A DNA stretch of 64,000 nucleotides. Source: RYN-230 sp963713815. GTDB taxonomy: Bacteria; Actinomycetota; Actinomycetes; Streptosporangiales; Streptosporangiaceae. A program made the position numbers and the translations under genes. Positions 40,599-49,199 of this stretch are shown piece by piece. A model generated the notes under the pieces. It worked only from the letters and a program-made list of their open reading frames with translations. It was not told the origin of the DNA and did not search any database. Numbering within the stretch: position 1 is the stretch's first letter; each line of letters begins with the position of its first letter. The stretch lies in the NCBI GenBank assembly GCA_963713815.1, contig CAVQNH010000022.1:33569-97568 (forward strand). Direction: 5' to 3'.

Positions 40599-40694
40599 TT
40601 ACCGGGCTAGCAACTGATCAAAAACGGACTGATCGGCCCCGGCCACGTCCAGGATCTTGGTCCGGCTCGTGGTCCCCGAAACCAGGGTGACGGC
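40599..40694 (-). pseudogene. DUF167 (YggU-like) C-terminal remnant
   Basis: One minus-strand frame ends RRAVTLVSGTTSRTKILDVAG then ADQSVFDQLLAR-stop. This matches the C-terminal strand-helix of DUF167 proteins (LVSGATSRTK...V.G). The first two thirds of the domain are absent, because the DNA upstream is the 3' end of the membrane glycosyltransferase. It looks like a deletion scar. Confidence 0.5.
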
Positions 40695-40749
40695 GCGCCG
40701 CGGGACGGACCGGCACCGCCTGGCTGGGCGCCGCGTCAGGGGGCGCGGG

Positions 40750-42243
40750 TCAGGCGGAATCGCGCGGGGTGCGGACCAGGCGGGCCAGGACGGCGATGCC
40801 CAGGGCCCCCGCCGGGACCAGGGTGACGACGGCGGGCAGCTGATAGCGCCACGAGAACTCGAACAGGTCCGACACCAGCAGCACGAACGCACCCGAGGTG
40901 AAGAACAGCAGGCAGGCCAGGGCCAGCGACCGGGTCGCCGGGTCGGACCGCCAGCGCCGGCGCACCAGCACCACCGACCCGGCCAGCCCGGTGATCACGC
41001 ACAGGGCCAGCAACGGCCCGGGCGTGTAGCCGCCGCCGAGCTGGTAGGCGCGGAGGAACCTGGCGGCCGGCCGCCAGGTAGCGGGGGTCCCGCCGCCGTA
41101 CTGGGCGATCTCGGCGGCCACCTCGGCCCGGGTCGAGTGCGAGGAGAAGTACGGGAACGTCGTCTGGAACTGCCAGCGGGAGATCGGCGTGTCCCCCGGG
41201 CTGGTGTCGCGGGTCAGCGCGAACAGCTTCCCCACGTCACGGGCGTAGGCGCCGAGCAGCCGCTGCGGCTGCTGGGTCAGCACCCGGTGGTTGAAGTCGG
41301 AGATCAGGCTGTCGGTCTCGGCCCGCGGCAGCTTGTCGTAGTACGGCCGGATCGGGGAGCCGGGCTCGTACTCCAGCCAGTCCGGCCCCTTGGCCTGCTG
41401 GGCCGGGGTCGGGCACATGCCCCGCTCGGCCGCCGGGAGCCGGAGCGTGGCGCAGTCCGCCGCGGCCGCGGCCCGGCCGTAGAACGAGGTGACGCCGGTG
41501 TGGGACAGGAAGAAGTCCCCGGCTACCACGTAGGAGACCGTGCAGTAGGCCGCGATCGGCAGGGCGAACGCCACGCAGAAGGCCGCGGCCCGGCCGGCGG
41601 CCCGCCGCCAGCCGCCGCCCGCGGCCAGCAGGTAGATCACCCCGGGCACGATCATGGCCTCGCCGACCTGGGCGAACGTGGCCGAGGCACCGAGCACCAC
41701 GCCAGCCGCCAGGACCGCCCGCCACCCGGGCCGCGGCCGCCAGAGCAGCAGGGCCAGCCCGGCCACGATCAGCGCCTCGAACCAGGTGCCCGGCATGATG
41801 GCCTGCTCGTTCTGCAGCTGGTAGGCGTCGAGCAGGACCGGCGCGATGGCCAGCGCGGCCAGCCAGCGGGACACGCCGCGGCGCAGCAGCAGCACGTAGA
41901 TGAGCACGGCCATGGCCAGGCCGATCAGGTGCTGGACGGCCGCGACCGCGTCGAAGTTGGCCACGAACAGGATCGCCCGGAGCGGTCCCTTGTAGCCGAC
42001 CGGGTCCATTCCCTCGGCGTTGTACAGGTACCGGGTGGTGTCGATGTAGAACAGCGCGGGCCGGTAGGCGAGCTGGGTGAGGACCCGGAGCACCAGGCCG
42101 GCGGTCAGCAGGATGATGGCCAGCCAGTGCCGCCGCAGGAGGCCGGCTCCGGCCGCGCGCCACCGGTCCGGGCGCCCGGCCGTGGCGGGGGTGCCCGGAC
42201 CGCCGGTCAGCTCAACCTGGCCGCCGCCCAGCACGCGGGTCAC
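40750..42243 (-). CDS. GT-C type membrane glycosyltransferase-like protein
   Basis: 497 aa with about ten to eleven hydrophobic helices. After the first helix comes an extracytoplasmic loop, FYIDTTRYLYNAEGMDPVGYKGPL, with the acidic residue expected for a polyprenyl-phosphate-sugar-dependent GT-C enzyme. A long outside loop (residues about 250-360) contains paired cysteines. Likely adds sugars to cell-envelope polymers or lipids from a lipid-linked donor. It follows the MptB-like gene by 49 bp on the same strand and could share its role in envelope mannan/arabinan-type synthesis. Confidence 0.7.
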   Translation of the reverse strand: MTRVLGGGQVELTGGPGTPATAGRPDRWRAAGAGLLRRHWLAIILLTAGLVLRVLTQLAYRPALFYIDTTRYLYNAEGMDPVGYKGPLRAILFVANFDAVAAVQHLIGLAMAVLIYVLLLRRGVSRWLAALAIAPVLLDAYQLQNEQAIMPGTWFEALIVAGLALLLWRPRPGWRAVLAAGVVLGASATFAQVGEAMIVPGVIYLLAAGGGWRRAAGRAAAFCVAFALPIAAYCTVSYVVAGDFFLSHTGVTSFYGRAAAAADCATLRLPAAERGMCPTPAQQAKGPDWLEYEPGSPIRPYYDKLPRAETDSLISDFNHRVLTQQPQRLLGAYARDVGKLFALTRDTSPGDTPISRWQFQTTFPYFSSHSTRAEVAAEIAQYGGGTPATWRPAARFLRAYQLGGGYTPGPLLALCVITGLAGSVVLVRRRWRSDPATRSLALACLLFFTSGAFVLLVSDLFEFSWRYQLPAVVTLVPAGALGIAVLARLVRTPRDSA

Positions 42244-42292
42244 AACCCAGTCACCCTTAGTGAGAAGACCGGCCCGCAGCGTAGGGCCGAGG

Positions 42293-43756
42293 TCACGTGA
42301 CCGGGACGGCGTGACCGCCGCTGGACAGGCAGAGGGCGAGCAGCACGGTGACGATCGTCAGCCACCGGCTCATCCGGTTGCGCGGCACCTGGGTCAGCGC
42401 CGCCCAGGCCACCGCGGTGTACCAGGCGAACACCCAGGGGGCGACGAGGATCCAGGCGAACGCCAGCGCGAACGGCGCCACGACCTCGGCGGGCTGGTCG
42501 GAGGAGATCCGCCGGTAGATCAGCCAGGCCACGATGAACAGCGCGATGGGCCACAGGGAGCTGATGATCGTGACCATGACGGTATGCGGGACGCCGGCCC
42601 ACTGCCCGGTGAGCTCGATCACCCGCCACGGCGAGGGCAGCGTGACCAGCTTGAGCCCGCCGAACACTGTCTTCAGCGCGTCCAGCCCGTAGTAGCTGTA
42701 GCTGAGGGCGAGCGTGGCCACGGCGACCGCGGTCATCCGGGTGATCCGCAGCCATTCGCGGTTGCGCAGCAGCGGCCAGGCGAGACCCAGGCCAATCAGC
42801 ACCGCGTAGATCTTGACCCCGCAGGCCAGGCCGATCAGCACGCCGACGAGGGCGTCGCTCCAGAGGCTGGAGAAGCGCCGGGCGATCTGGATGGCGCCGA
42901 TGGCCGCGGCCGCCACGAACGTGTCCAGGTGACCGCCGCTGACCAGTTCCAGGATGAGGACCGGGTTGGCCGTCCAGAACAGCGTGGCCCGCACCGGGTC
43001 GTCCGAGGTCAGCAGGAGCAGCAGGCCCACGCCGATGAAGACGATCCCGTTGAGGATCATCATGACCCAGATCGTGGTCGCGACGTTCGCGTGGCCGATC
43101 GAGGCCGCGAAGGCCTGGATCATCGTGGCGAACGGGCCGTACACGGACGGCTGCGCCTTCCACATGGTCCCGACGACCTCGGTGTAGGGCGAGTGGCCGC
43201 CGAGGAACGCGAGCGGGTTGGTGGTGTACGGGTTGCCGCCCAGCGCCGTGATCCGGCCGTAGGCCGCGTAGGACGCGGTGTCTGAGGACCCCACCGGGGT
43301 GAGGCTGACCATGAGCGCGACGATGCCCGTGCTGACCAGCAGCAGGATCCGCGGGTTGGGCCGCCAGCCCTGGCTGTGCGCCCACATCATGCCGGCCAGG
43401 CCCAGGCAGGCCAGGGTGACGCTGGTGTACAGCATCAGGCTGGCCAGCACGTGCTGGCCGCTCAGCGACGGCAGGATCCGGGACAGCGGCAGCAGGACGG
43501 GCAGCGTCTCGGCGTTCGGGGCGGTGGCTCCCAGCAGCATGCCCAGGAGCAGGCCCGCGGCCGACAGGGAAACGGCAACCTTGGGATTGGCCAGCCTGCT
43601 CCAGGCGAGCTTGCGGATGAGCGTGCTCATCAGCCGCTCGACAGGCCCGTTGCGGACTTCCAGAGAGTCAGGCGCCTGCCGCTCGGCCGGCTGGGTCACC
43701 CCAGGCGTGCCAGCAGAGTGAGTGGACACCTGAGTCACCCTGCGCCACACCTCCAT
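42293..43756 (-). CDS. MptB-like polyprenol-phosphomannose-dependent mannosyltransferase (GT87/GT-C)
   Basis: 487 aa, about twelve membrane helices. The first outside loop carries SSDTASYAAYGRITALGGNPY, the Asp and GxNPY signature of the MptB/DUF2029 family, followed by GGHSPYTEVVGTMWKAQPSVYGPFA. In mycobacteria and corynebacteria MptB extends alpha-1,6-mannan of lipomannan from polyprenol-phosphate mannose. Start taken at ATG 43756; later starts (GTG near 43728, ATG 43630) are possible since membrane helices begin near residue 60. Likely cotranscribed with the following GT-C gene. Confidence 0.78.
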   Translation of the reverse strand: MEVWRRVTQVSTHSAGTPGVTQPAERQAPDSLEVRNGPVERLMSTLIRKLAWSRLANPKVAVSLSAAGLLLGMLLGATAPNAETLPVLLPLSRILPSLSGQHVLASLMLYTSVTLACLGLAGMMWAHSQGWRPNPRILLLVSTGIVALMVSLTPVGSSDTASYAAYGRITALGGNPYTTNPLAFLGGHSPYTEVVGTMWKAQPSVYGPFATMIQAFAASIGHANVATTIWVMMILNGIVFIGVGLLLLLTSDDPVRATLFWTANPVLILELVSGGHLDTFVAAAAIGAIQIARRFSSLWSDALVGVLIGLACGVKIYAVLIGLGLAWPLLRNREWLRITRMTAVAVATLALSYSYYGLDALKTVFGGLKLVTLPSPWRVIELTGQWAGVPHTVMVTIISSLWPIALFIVAWLIYRRISSDQPAEVVAPFALAFAWILVAPWVFAWYTAVAWAALTQVPRNRMSRWLTIVTVLLALCLSSGGHAVPVT

Positions 43757-44245
43757 GCGCGATCATGTGCGGCCGCGGTGCTGCCGGATCCCGCGGTGCC
43801 CGGCCATCCCGCAGCCCCGGACGGCATCACGAGCGCAGGCGTCATTGCGCTGCTGCCGCTGCCGGGCCCCCGCGCGCCCTCGGTACCGCCTGGCTGGCCC
43901 CGCATAGCTGCACCCTGTCTACATGCCTACCCTGAGCGTAAGGTGAGCGCCGAATGCACCACGCCACATTTACTGAATCCTTCCGGCGAATTCGTGCACA
44001 TGTGGCCGCCGCGGAACTTCCCGTAACAGAACATGTTACTCGTGTCGGAGTTCCCGGGTTGCGGCGACTTGCCGCACATGCACCCGATGCCCGGTTATCG
44101 CGCGGCCTGGCAATAGCCGGGGCAGGCCGGCGGCCCCGCTGCGCCACCCAGAACCTGGCCGCGCGCCGCACCGCGCCGCGCCGCGCCACCCGGGCCAGGC
44201 CCGGCCCGCTCGGCCGGCTCTCTTCCGCCCGGCTGCCGCGTGCTC
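43757..44245. other. Intergenic region, no convincing gene
   Basis: A 104-codon plus-strand ORF (43954-44268) starts plausibly (MHHATFTESFRRIRAHVAAAE) but degenerates into Arg/Pro/Ala-rich sequence and runs through the operator at 44250, so I do not call it. No hairpin or RNA gene recognised. Confidence 0.5.
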
Positions 44246-44266
44246 TAACATTTGGTTGTACCAAAT
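44246..44266 (+). promoter_or_regulatory. -10 box and ATTTGGT-N3-ACCAAAT operator for the FAD oxidoreductase gene
   Basis: ATTTGGT-TGT-ACCAAAT (44250-44266) is a perfect 7-3-7 dyad. TAACAT (44246-44251) overlaps its first two bases as a TANNNT -10 box. The half-site CCAAAT recurs in the operators at 48983-48996 and 49126-49139 with the same overlap of the -10 box. Confidence 0.6.
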
Positions 44267-44316
44267 AACGAACCCTGCGCCGGCGGTGGCTGGCCCGGTG
44301 GGAGGGGGCACAGAGC

Positions 44317-45549
44317 GTGGCGAAGCCCCGCGATGCCCAGATCACCGTCATCGGCGGCGGCGCGGTCGGCGCGGCAGCCGCGTACTTCCTCGCCCGGGCC
44401 GGGTACCGGGACATCCAGCTGCTGGACAAGCAGGGCCTGTGCGAAGCCACCAGCAGCCAGGCCGCGGGCATGGTGGGTCAGGCCCGGCCCACGGTGGACC
44501 GGGCCCGGCTGACGATGGCGGCGGCCGGGCTGTACCGCGGCTTCGAGCGGGAGACCGGCTATTCCATGGATTACCGGGAGTCCGGCGCGGTGCGGATCGC
44601 CCTGTCCGCCGCCTCCGTAGCGGAGCTGGAGCAGATCGCCGCGACCGCCGCCGTGACCGGGCTGCCAGTGGAGTTCCTCTCAGCTGAGCGGCTGCGGGAG
44701 GTCTTTCCCCCGCTGCAGCGCACCGACGGGATCAAGGCCGCGCTGTGGTCCCCGACCTGCGGTTATGTCCAGCCGAACAGCCTGGTCGCCGCGTACGCCA
44801 GCGCGGCGCGGGACCTGGGCGTCACGATCGCCCCGCACTCGGCGGTGACCGGGATCGGGACCAGGCACGGTGAGGTCCGCTCGGTGTCCACCCGGGACGG
44901 CGAGTTCGCTACCGAGCAGGTCATCATCGCGGCCGGGCCGTGGTCGGTCGCGCTGGCCGCGCTGGCCGGGGTGGAACTGCCGATCGTCCCGGTGCTGCAC
45001 GAGTACTTCGTGACCGAGCCCGTTCCCGGGTGGCATGCGGGGCTGCCCTGCCTGCGCATCCCGGAGATCCAGGTGTACGCCCGGGGTGAGGGCGAACGGG
45101 TGCTGTGCGGCGGGTTCGAGAACGCGGGCACCAGCCTGGACCCCCGGGGGGTGAGGGTGGATTCGCCGCTGCCCGCGGCCCCTGACTGGGAGGTCCTGGG
45201 CGGGTTCGCGGAGGGCCTGGGCCGGTTCGTCCCCGGGCTGCCGGAGGCGGGGGTGAGCACCACGTTTCGCGGCTGGCCCACGTTCACCCCGGACGGCCGG
45301 TTCCTGGTCGGCCCGGTCAGCGCGATCCGCGGCCTGGCCTTCGCGGCCGGCTGCAACGCGCACGGGGTGTCCGGCTCGGCTGGCCTGGCCATGTACCTGG
45401 TGGAGAGCCTGGGCCAGGACCCGTCGCCGTATGTCCGGTCACTCAGCCCTGACCGCTACCTGCCCCGCACCTGGACCTGGGAGGATGCGGAACGCCAGGC
45501 TCGCGCGGTGTATGAGACCTACTACCCGATGCCAGCCGTCCCGGCCTAG
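44317..45549 (+). CDS. FAD-dependent oxidoreductase, DAO/sarcosine-oxidase-beta-like
   Basis: 410 aa from GTG 44317. N-terminal ITVIGGGAVGAAAAYFLARAG binds FAD; ATSSQAAGMVGQARPT is the flavin-side loop of the DAO family; STTFRGWPTFTPDGRFLVGP and GCNAHGVSGSAGLAMYL are the C-terminal FAD-contact motifs. Such enzymes oxidise secondary or tertiary amines of amino acids (sarcosine, dimethylglycine, D-amino acids, opines). It is the sole plus-strand gene at the left edge of a putative catabolic locus and carries a related operator in its promoter. Confidence 0.87.
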   Translation: MAKPRDAQITVIGGGAVGAAAAYFLARAGYRDIQLLDKQGLCEATSSQAAGMVGQARPTVDRARLTMAAAGLYRGFERETGYSMDYRESGAVRIALSAASVAELEQIAATAAVTGLPVEFLSAERLREVFPPLQRTDGIKAALWSPTCGYVQPNSLVAAYASAARDLGVTIAPHSAVTGIGTRHGEVRSVSTRDGEFATEQVIIAAGPWSVALAALAGVELPIVPVLHEYFVTEPVPGWHAGLPCLRIPEIQVYARGEGERVLCGGFENAGTSLDPRGVRVDSPLPAAPDWEVLGGFAEGLGRFVPGLPEAGVSTTFRGWPTFTPDGRFLVGPVSAIRGLAFAAGCNAHGVSGSAGLAMYLVESLGQDPSPYVRSLSPDRYLPRTWTWEDAERQARAVYETYYPMPAVPA

Positions 45550-45569
45550 TTCTGCGGGCCTGGTGACCG

Positions 45570-45689
45570 GACGGCCCGCGCGCGGAGCCGCGCTGGCCGC
45601 GCGAAGCGCGCGACGGCCCGCGCGCGAAGCCGCGCTAGACGGCCCGCGCGCGAAGCTGCGCTAGACGGCCCGCGCGCGAAGCCGCGCTA
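45570..45689. repeat. Four 26-bp tandem repeats with internal hairpins; last copy holds an SDR stop codon
   Basis: Units start at 45570, 45612, 45638 and 45664 with consensus GACGGCCCGCGCGCGAAG then CCGCGCTA; 16 bp separates the first two, the other three are head-to-tail. Each unit folds GCGCG/CGCGC around the GAAG side. On the minus strand every unit contains GTCTAG, and in the last unit this is the end of the SDR gene (stop 45687-45689). Lies between convergent genes; probably a multiplied terminator. Confidence 0.75.
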
Positions 45690-46433
45690 GACGGCAGGGT
45701 GCATGGCGGTCAGGCCGCCGTCCACGTTGAGCGTGATTCCGGTGATGTAGCTGGCGTCCGGGCCGCAGAGGAACGAGACTGCGCCGGCCACCTCGGCGGC
45801 CTGGCCGACCCGGCGCAGCGGACTGATCCGGCCCAGCGCTTCGGCGTCCAGGGTGGCTACGAACGGCTCGCTGAGCGGGGTCAGCACCCAGCCCGGGGCG
45901 ACCGCGTTGACCAGGATCCCCAGCGGCGCGAGTTCGACCGCCATGGATTTGGTCAGCGAGATGAGTGCCGCCTTGGACGCGTTGTAGTGGGCGAACTCAG
46001 CCTCGGAAAGCTGCCCGTTGGTGGAGGCGATGTGCACGATCCGGCCGCCGCCGCGGTCCCGCATGGCCCGGGCGGCCAGCACGCTGAGCAGCACGGGGCC
46101 GCGCACGTTGATATGCATCAGCGCGTCCCACCGGTCCGCGGTGAAGTCCAGGAACGGTACCGGGGCGTACACCCCCGCGTTGTTGACCAGGACGTCGATC
46201 CGGCCGAACCGCCCGGTGACCGCGGCGACCAGGCCCGCGCAGTCTTCGGGCAGGCCGACATCGGCCCGCTGCCCGAAGACCCGGTCGCCGCCCCCGAGCC
46301 CGGCGGCCGCCGATTCGATCTCGGCCTGGTTCCTGGCACAGAACGCGACCTCGTACCCCTCGGCGAGCAGCCGCTCCGCGCACGCGTAGCCGATGCCCTT
46401 GGAGCCGCCGGTGACCAGCGCGACCTTGTCCAT
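45687..46433 (-). CDS. SDR family oxidoreductase (classical)
   Basis: 248 aa. VTGGSKGIGYACAERLL cofactor loop, CARN after beta-2, LVNNAGVYAP, active-site Ser in IASTNGQLSEAEFAHYNASK with intact YxxxK, and C-terminal GPDASYITGITLNVDGGL. 3-oxoacyl-reductase-like dehydrogenase. Third gene of the minus-strand operon: 3 nt after the phosphotransferase stop. In this context it may oxidise an alcohol or aldehyde intermediate of the locus pathway; that is inference. Confidence 0.9.
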   Translation of the reverse strand: MDKVALVTGGSKGIGYACAERLLAEGYEVAFCARNQAEIESAAAGLGGGDRVFGQRADVGLPEDCAGLVAAVTGRFGRIDVLVNNAGVYAPVPFLDFTADRWDALMHINVRGPVLLSVLAARAMRDRGGGRIVHIASTNGQLSEAEFAHYNASKAALISLTKSMAVELAPLGILVNAVAPGWVLTPLSEPFVATLDAEALGRISPLRRVGQAAEVAGAVSFLCGPDASYITGITLNVDGGLTAMHPAV

Positions 46434-46436
46434 GGT

Positions 46437-47414
46437 TCAGGCCGTCCCGCGTGCCTGGCGGATGACCGCGTCCAGTCCCGGGTCCTCCAGCTTGGCCCGG
46501 GTCCAGTGCCAGCGCTGCACCGCCTCGTCCCAGTAGTCGAAGGACTCGTCGGGTGAGTCGCTGAGCAGCTTGTCCATCCCGACGAACAGCAGCGACCAGG
46601 TGTACTGGGCGGCGACGCCGAACAGCCGGGCCCGGGCGCACTGCACCGGGTCGTGGCGCCCGAAGTAGGCCTCGGACAGCCGGGCGACCTGATCCGGGTC
46701 GTAGTCCCCTTCCATGGCCACGTCGCCCACGTCGAACATGGGGTCGTTCATCCCGGAGAAGTCGTAGTCGATCAGCCGTACCCGGCCGTCGTCCATGACG
46801 TTCTTGGCCAGCAGGTCGTTGTTGCTGGGCACCGGCGGCAGCTGGCGTACCGCGAGCGCGGCCTGGATCCGGCGCATCGTGGGCAGCCAGTCCAGCAGCC
46901 CGTCGGGGCTGTCCAGCGAGTGCCGGTCCAGCAGGGCGAGATAGTCGTCGAGGAACTTCCAGATGACGATGGAATTGCCCATGGCCGGGGCCCGGGTGTG
47001 CAGGTCCCGGATGGCCCGGCCGATCCGCGGGATGTACTCCGGCCGGGCCAGGTCGGGCGGGTCGAGGGTGACCCCGTCGATGAACTCCAGGACGATCGCC
47101 GGGACGTCAGGCAGCGCCTCCAGGACCCGGGCGCCGACGCCCGACTCCCCCGCCGCGACCGTGTTCGCGATCAGGTCACCGATCGGGATCATCAGCCCGA
47201 AATCGTCCATCTCCTGGGTCAGGAACTTGACCACGTACCGGTGGCCGGCCGCCGTGGTGACCTGGCAGGTGACGTGGGCCAGGCCGCCGAAGAGCTGGGT
47301 CCAGGCCAGGTCCTGGCCGCGGAGCACCGCGGTGGCCGAGGCGACCTGGCCCATCTGGCGGGTGAACCGGCCGCCCGCCGGGCTGACGGCGGTCCCGTCC
47401 TGCGCCGCGGTCAC
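46437..47414 (-). CDS. Choline/ethanolamine-kinase-like phosphotransferase
   Basis: 325 aa, APH/choline-kinase fold: HRYVVKFL N-lobe, IVLEFIDGVTL hinge, catalytic loop PSNNDLLAKN and the metal-binding RLIDYDFSGMNDPMFDVGDVAME. The catalytic Asp and following Asn are kept, but the usual His (HND) is Asn. The DYDFSGMNDPMFDVG segment is closer to choline/ethanolamine kinases than to aminoglycoside kinases. It overlaps the APC permease stop by 4 nt, suggesting that the imported substrate, or a product, is phosphorylated. Confidence 0.82.
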   Translation of the reverse strand: MTAAQDGTAVSPAGGRFTRQMGQVASATAVLRGQDLAWTQLFGGLAHVTCQVTTAAGHRYVVKFLTQEMDDFGLMIPIGDLIANTVAAGESGVGARVLEALPDVPAIVLEFIDGVTLDPPDLARPEYIPRIGRAIRDLHTRAPAMGNSIVIWKFLDDYLALLDRHSLDSPDGLLDWLPTMRRIQAALAVRQLPPVPSNNDLLAKNVMDDGRVRLIDYDFSGMNDPMFDVGDVAMEGDYDPDQVARLSEAYFGRHDPVQCARARLFGVAAQYTWSLLFVGMDKLLSDSPDESFDYWDEAVQRWHWTRAKLEDPGLDAVIRQARGTA

Positions 47415-48931
47415 GGCTCGGGGTCAAACTGCTCGATGGCGATCGGCGCGGCGAGCAGCCGTTTTGACCGCACCGCGTAGAACACCGCCCCGGCCAGCAG
47501 CGGGAGGCCAATGATCAGCCAGGCCATGGGGATGTCCTTGAGGAAGAAGCCGCCGGTGGTCCCGGCGATCTGGTTATAGGTGGGGTTGGTGGCCAGCCGC
47601 GGCCAGAGCAGGTCGAACGCGGTCAGTCCGGTGCCGAGCACCGCGATGATGTTCACCGGCAGGCCCCATCGGCGCAGCGCGAACCGCCCTGCGATCTTGG
47701 GCCAGCCCTTCAGGCGGTAGATCAGCGTCACGAGCATGACCAGGAAGTAGGCCAGGTACATGGCCGCGGTCGCGCCGCCGACGATGGACGGGGTCTTGGT
47801 GGTGAACACGAACACCGGGACGAGCGACAGGACGCCGATCAGCAGCACCGCTGCCCAGGGCGACCCATCCTTCAGGGTGCGGGCGAACGTGCGCGAGAAC
47901 GGGACCTGGCTGTCCCGGGCCATCCCGTAGATGTGCCGGACCGCCCCGGTGAACATGGTGTTGGTGGCCACGATCAGGCCGATCGAGACCACCGCGAGGA
48001 ACACCTTGAACACCCCGGATGACATGTGCGCGGTGATGGCGTTCTCGGCCGGCACCCCGCCGAGCATGGCGGCCTTCATGTCGGGGATGGACGGGGTGAG
48101 GGTCAGGTAGAACAGCAGCCCGCACGCGATGGCGAACAGGTAGGCACCGATCACGGCGCGGGGGGCGGACCGGCCCGCGTTGAGGGTTTCCTCGCCGAGC
48201 GTCCCGCCGTTCTCGAACGTGTAGAGCACCCACAGGGCATTGAACACGCCCGCGCCGAGGAACAGCGGGACGTACTTGCCGAGCGAGCTGATCGCCTGGA
48301 CCGACGCCACGCCCTTGGCGTTGGTGGTGACGGTGGCCGCCTGGGTCAGGTTGCCGAAGTGCTTGGCCCCCAGGATGAACGTGACCAGGCAGACGATGGT
48401 GACGACGGACAGCTCCAGCACCATGGCCCACTGGGCGACCCGGCCCAGGATGCCGATCTGAACCACGTTCCAGACCACCGCGATGACGGCCGCGATGACG
48501 ATGATGATCTCGTCGGTGGTGAAGCTGGGCGCCAGGTTGAACAGCGGGTGGATGAGCACGGGCAGGCTGGCGTAGTACGCGGTCATCAACGGGAACATCG
48601 CCATGGCGTAGATCCAGCCCAGCCACCAGCCGGTGCGCCGCCCGGCCAGGATCGTGGGCCACTGGTACATGCTGCCCGCGAACGGGTACTTGGAGGCGAG
48701 CTCCGCGATGACCAGCACCATCGCCCCGACGCTGATCCCCACCAGCGGCCAGGCCCAGAACTCCGAGCCGCCCACCGCGCCCATGGAGAAGCCGTAGAGC
48801 GAGAACAGGCCGCCGAACACGCCGACCCCGGCGAACGTCAGTGCCCCGTTGGTGAGCGTGGTGAGCGCGCGGCTCAGATGCCCGGCGGCCGGAACGGCCC
48901 GCTCCGTTCCCGCGGTATCGAGTGTGCCCAT
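47411..48931 (-). CDS. APC family amino acid/amine permease
   Basis: 506 aa, twelve to fourteen membrane helices. LTTLTNGALTFAGVGVFGGLFSLYGFSMGAVGGSEFWAW opens helix 1 in the manner of the APC superfamily (GABA/ethanolamine/amino acid permeases), with AELASKYPFAGSMYQWP in helix 2-3. First gene of the operon permease-phosphotransferase-SDR, driven by a strong divergent promoter with an operator at its start site. Probably imports an amino acid, polyamine or amino alcohol. Confidence 0.88.
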   Translation of the reverse strand: MGTLDTAGTERAVPAAGHLSRALTTLTNGALTFAGVGVFGGLFSLYGFSMGAVGGSEFWAWPLVGISVGAMVLVIAELASKYPFAGSMYQWPTILAGRRTGWWLGWIYAMAMFPLMTAYYASLPVLIHPLFNLAPSFTTDEIIIVIAAVIAVVWNVVQIGILGRVAQWAMVLELSVVTIVCLVTFILGAKHFGNLTQAATVTTNAKGVASVQAISSLGKYVPLFLGAGVFNALWVLYTFENGGTLGEETLNAGRSAPRAVIGAYLFAIACGLLFYLTLTPSIPDMKAAMLGGVPAENAITAHMSSGVFKVFLAVVSIGLIVATNTMFTGAVRHIYGMARDSQVPFSRTFARTLKDGSPWAAVLLIGVLSLVPVFVFTTKTPSIVGGATAAMYLAYFLVMLVTLIYRLKGWPKIAGRFALRRWGLPVNIIAVLGTGLTAFDLLWPRLATNPTYNQIAGTTGGFFLKDIPMAWLIIGLPLLAGAVFYAVRSKRLLAAPIAIEQFDPEP

Positions 48932-48982
48932 CCGACGAACCGTCCCTCCGCTAATGGGTGGTCCATTTAGGTCAACGGCGTC

Positions 48983-49023
48983 CTATTTGGGCGAACTCTA
49001 ACCTACGGCTCTGGGCCTGACAA
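48983..49023 (-). promoter_or_regulatory. Promoter and operator of the APC permease operon
   Basis: Minus strand: TTGTCA (49018-49023), 17-nt spacer, TAGAGT (48995-49000), then operator GTTCGCCCAAATAG (48996-48983) overlapping the -10 box by two bases. A degenerate second copy lies 20 bp further on (48963-48976). Layout implies repression at the start site. Confidence 0.7.
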
Positions 49024-49098
49024 GGCACGATTTCAGGCTGGACCGGCCGCCAGTGTCGCCGCCTGCAGGAGATCCCGGCCCTGGCCGGAACGGGGCTG

Positions 49099-49139
49099 AT
49101 GACAGGCTGCAGGTGACGAGATATGGTTCGCCCAAATAG
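49099..49139 (+). promoter_or_regulatory. Promoter and operator of the FAD/GcvT gene
   Basis: Plus strand: ATGACA (49099-49104), 17-nt spacer, TATGGT (49122-49127), then operator GTTCGCCCAAATAG (49126-49139), identical to the divergent promoter's and again overlapping the -10 box by two bases. Confidence 0.7.
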
Positions 49140-49199
49140 CGCATACGGCCGGGGCGGGCGCGCCGGACAGACGGCCCGCGCCGGGCGAACGGAGGCATG

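Noticed and set aside
40657..42300. 547-codon plus-strand ORF
   Set aside because: Gln/Arg/Gly-rich antisense of the GT-C gene.
43954..44268. 104-codon plus-strand ORF in the gap before the DAO oxidase
   Set aside because: Composition turns Arg/Pro/Ala-rich and the frame crosses the operator/promoter at 44246-44266.
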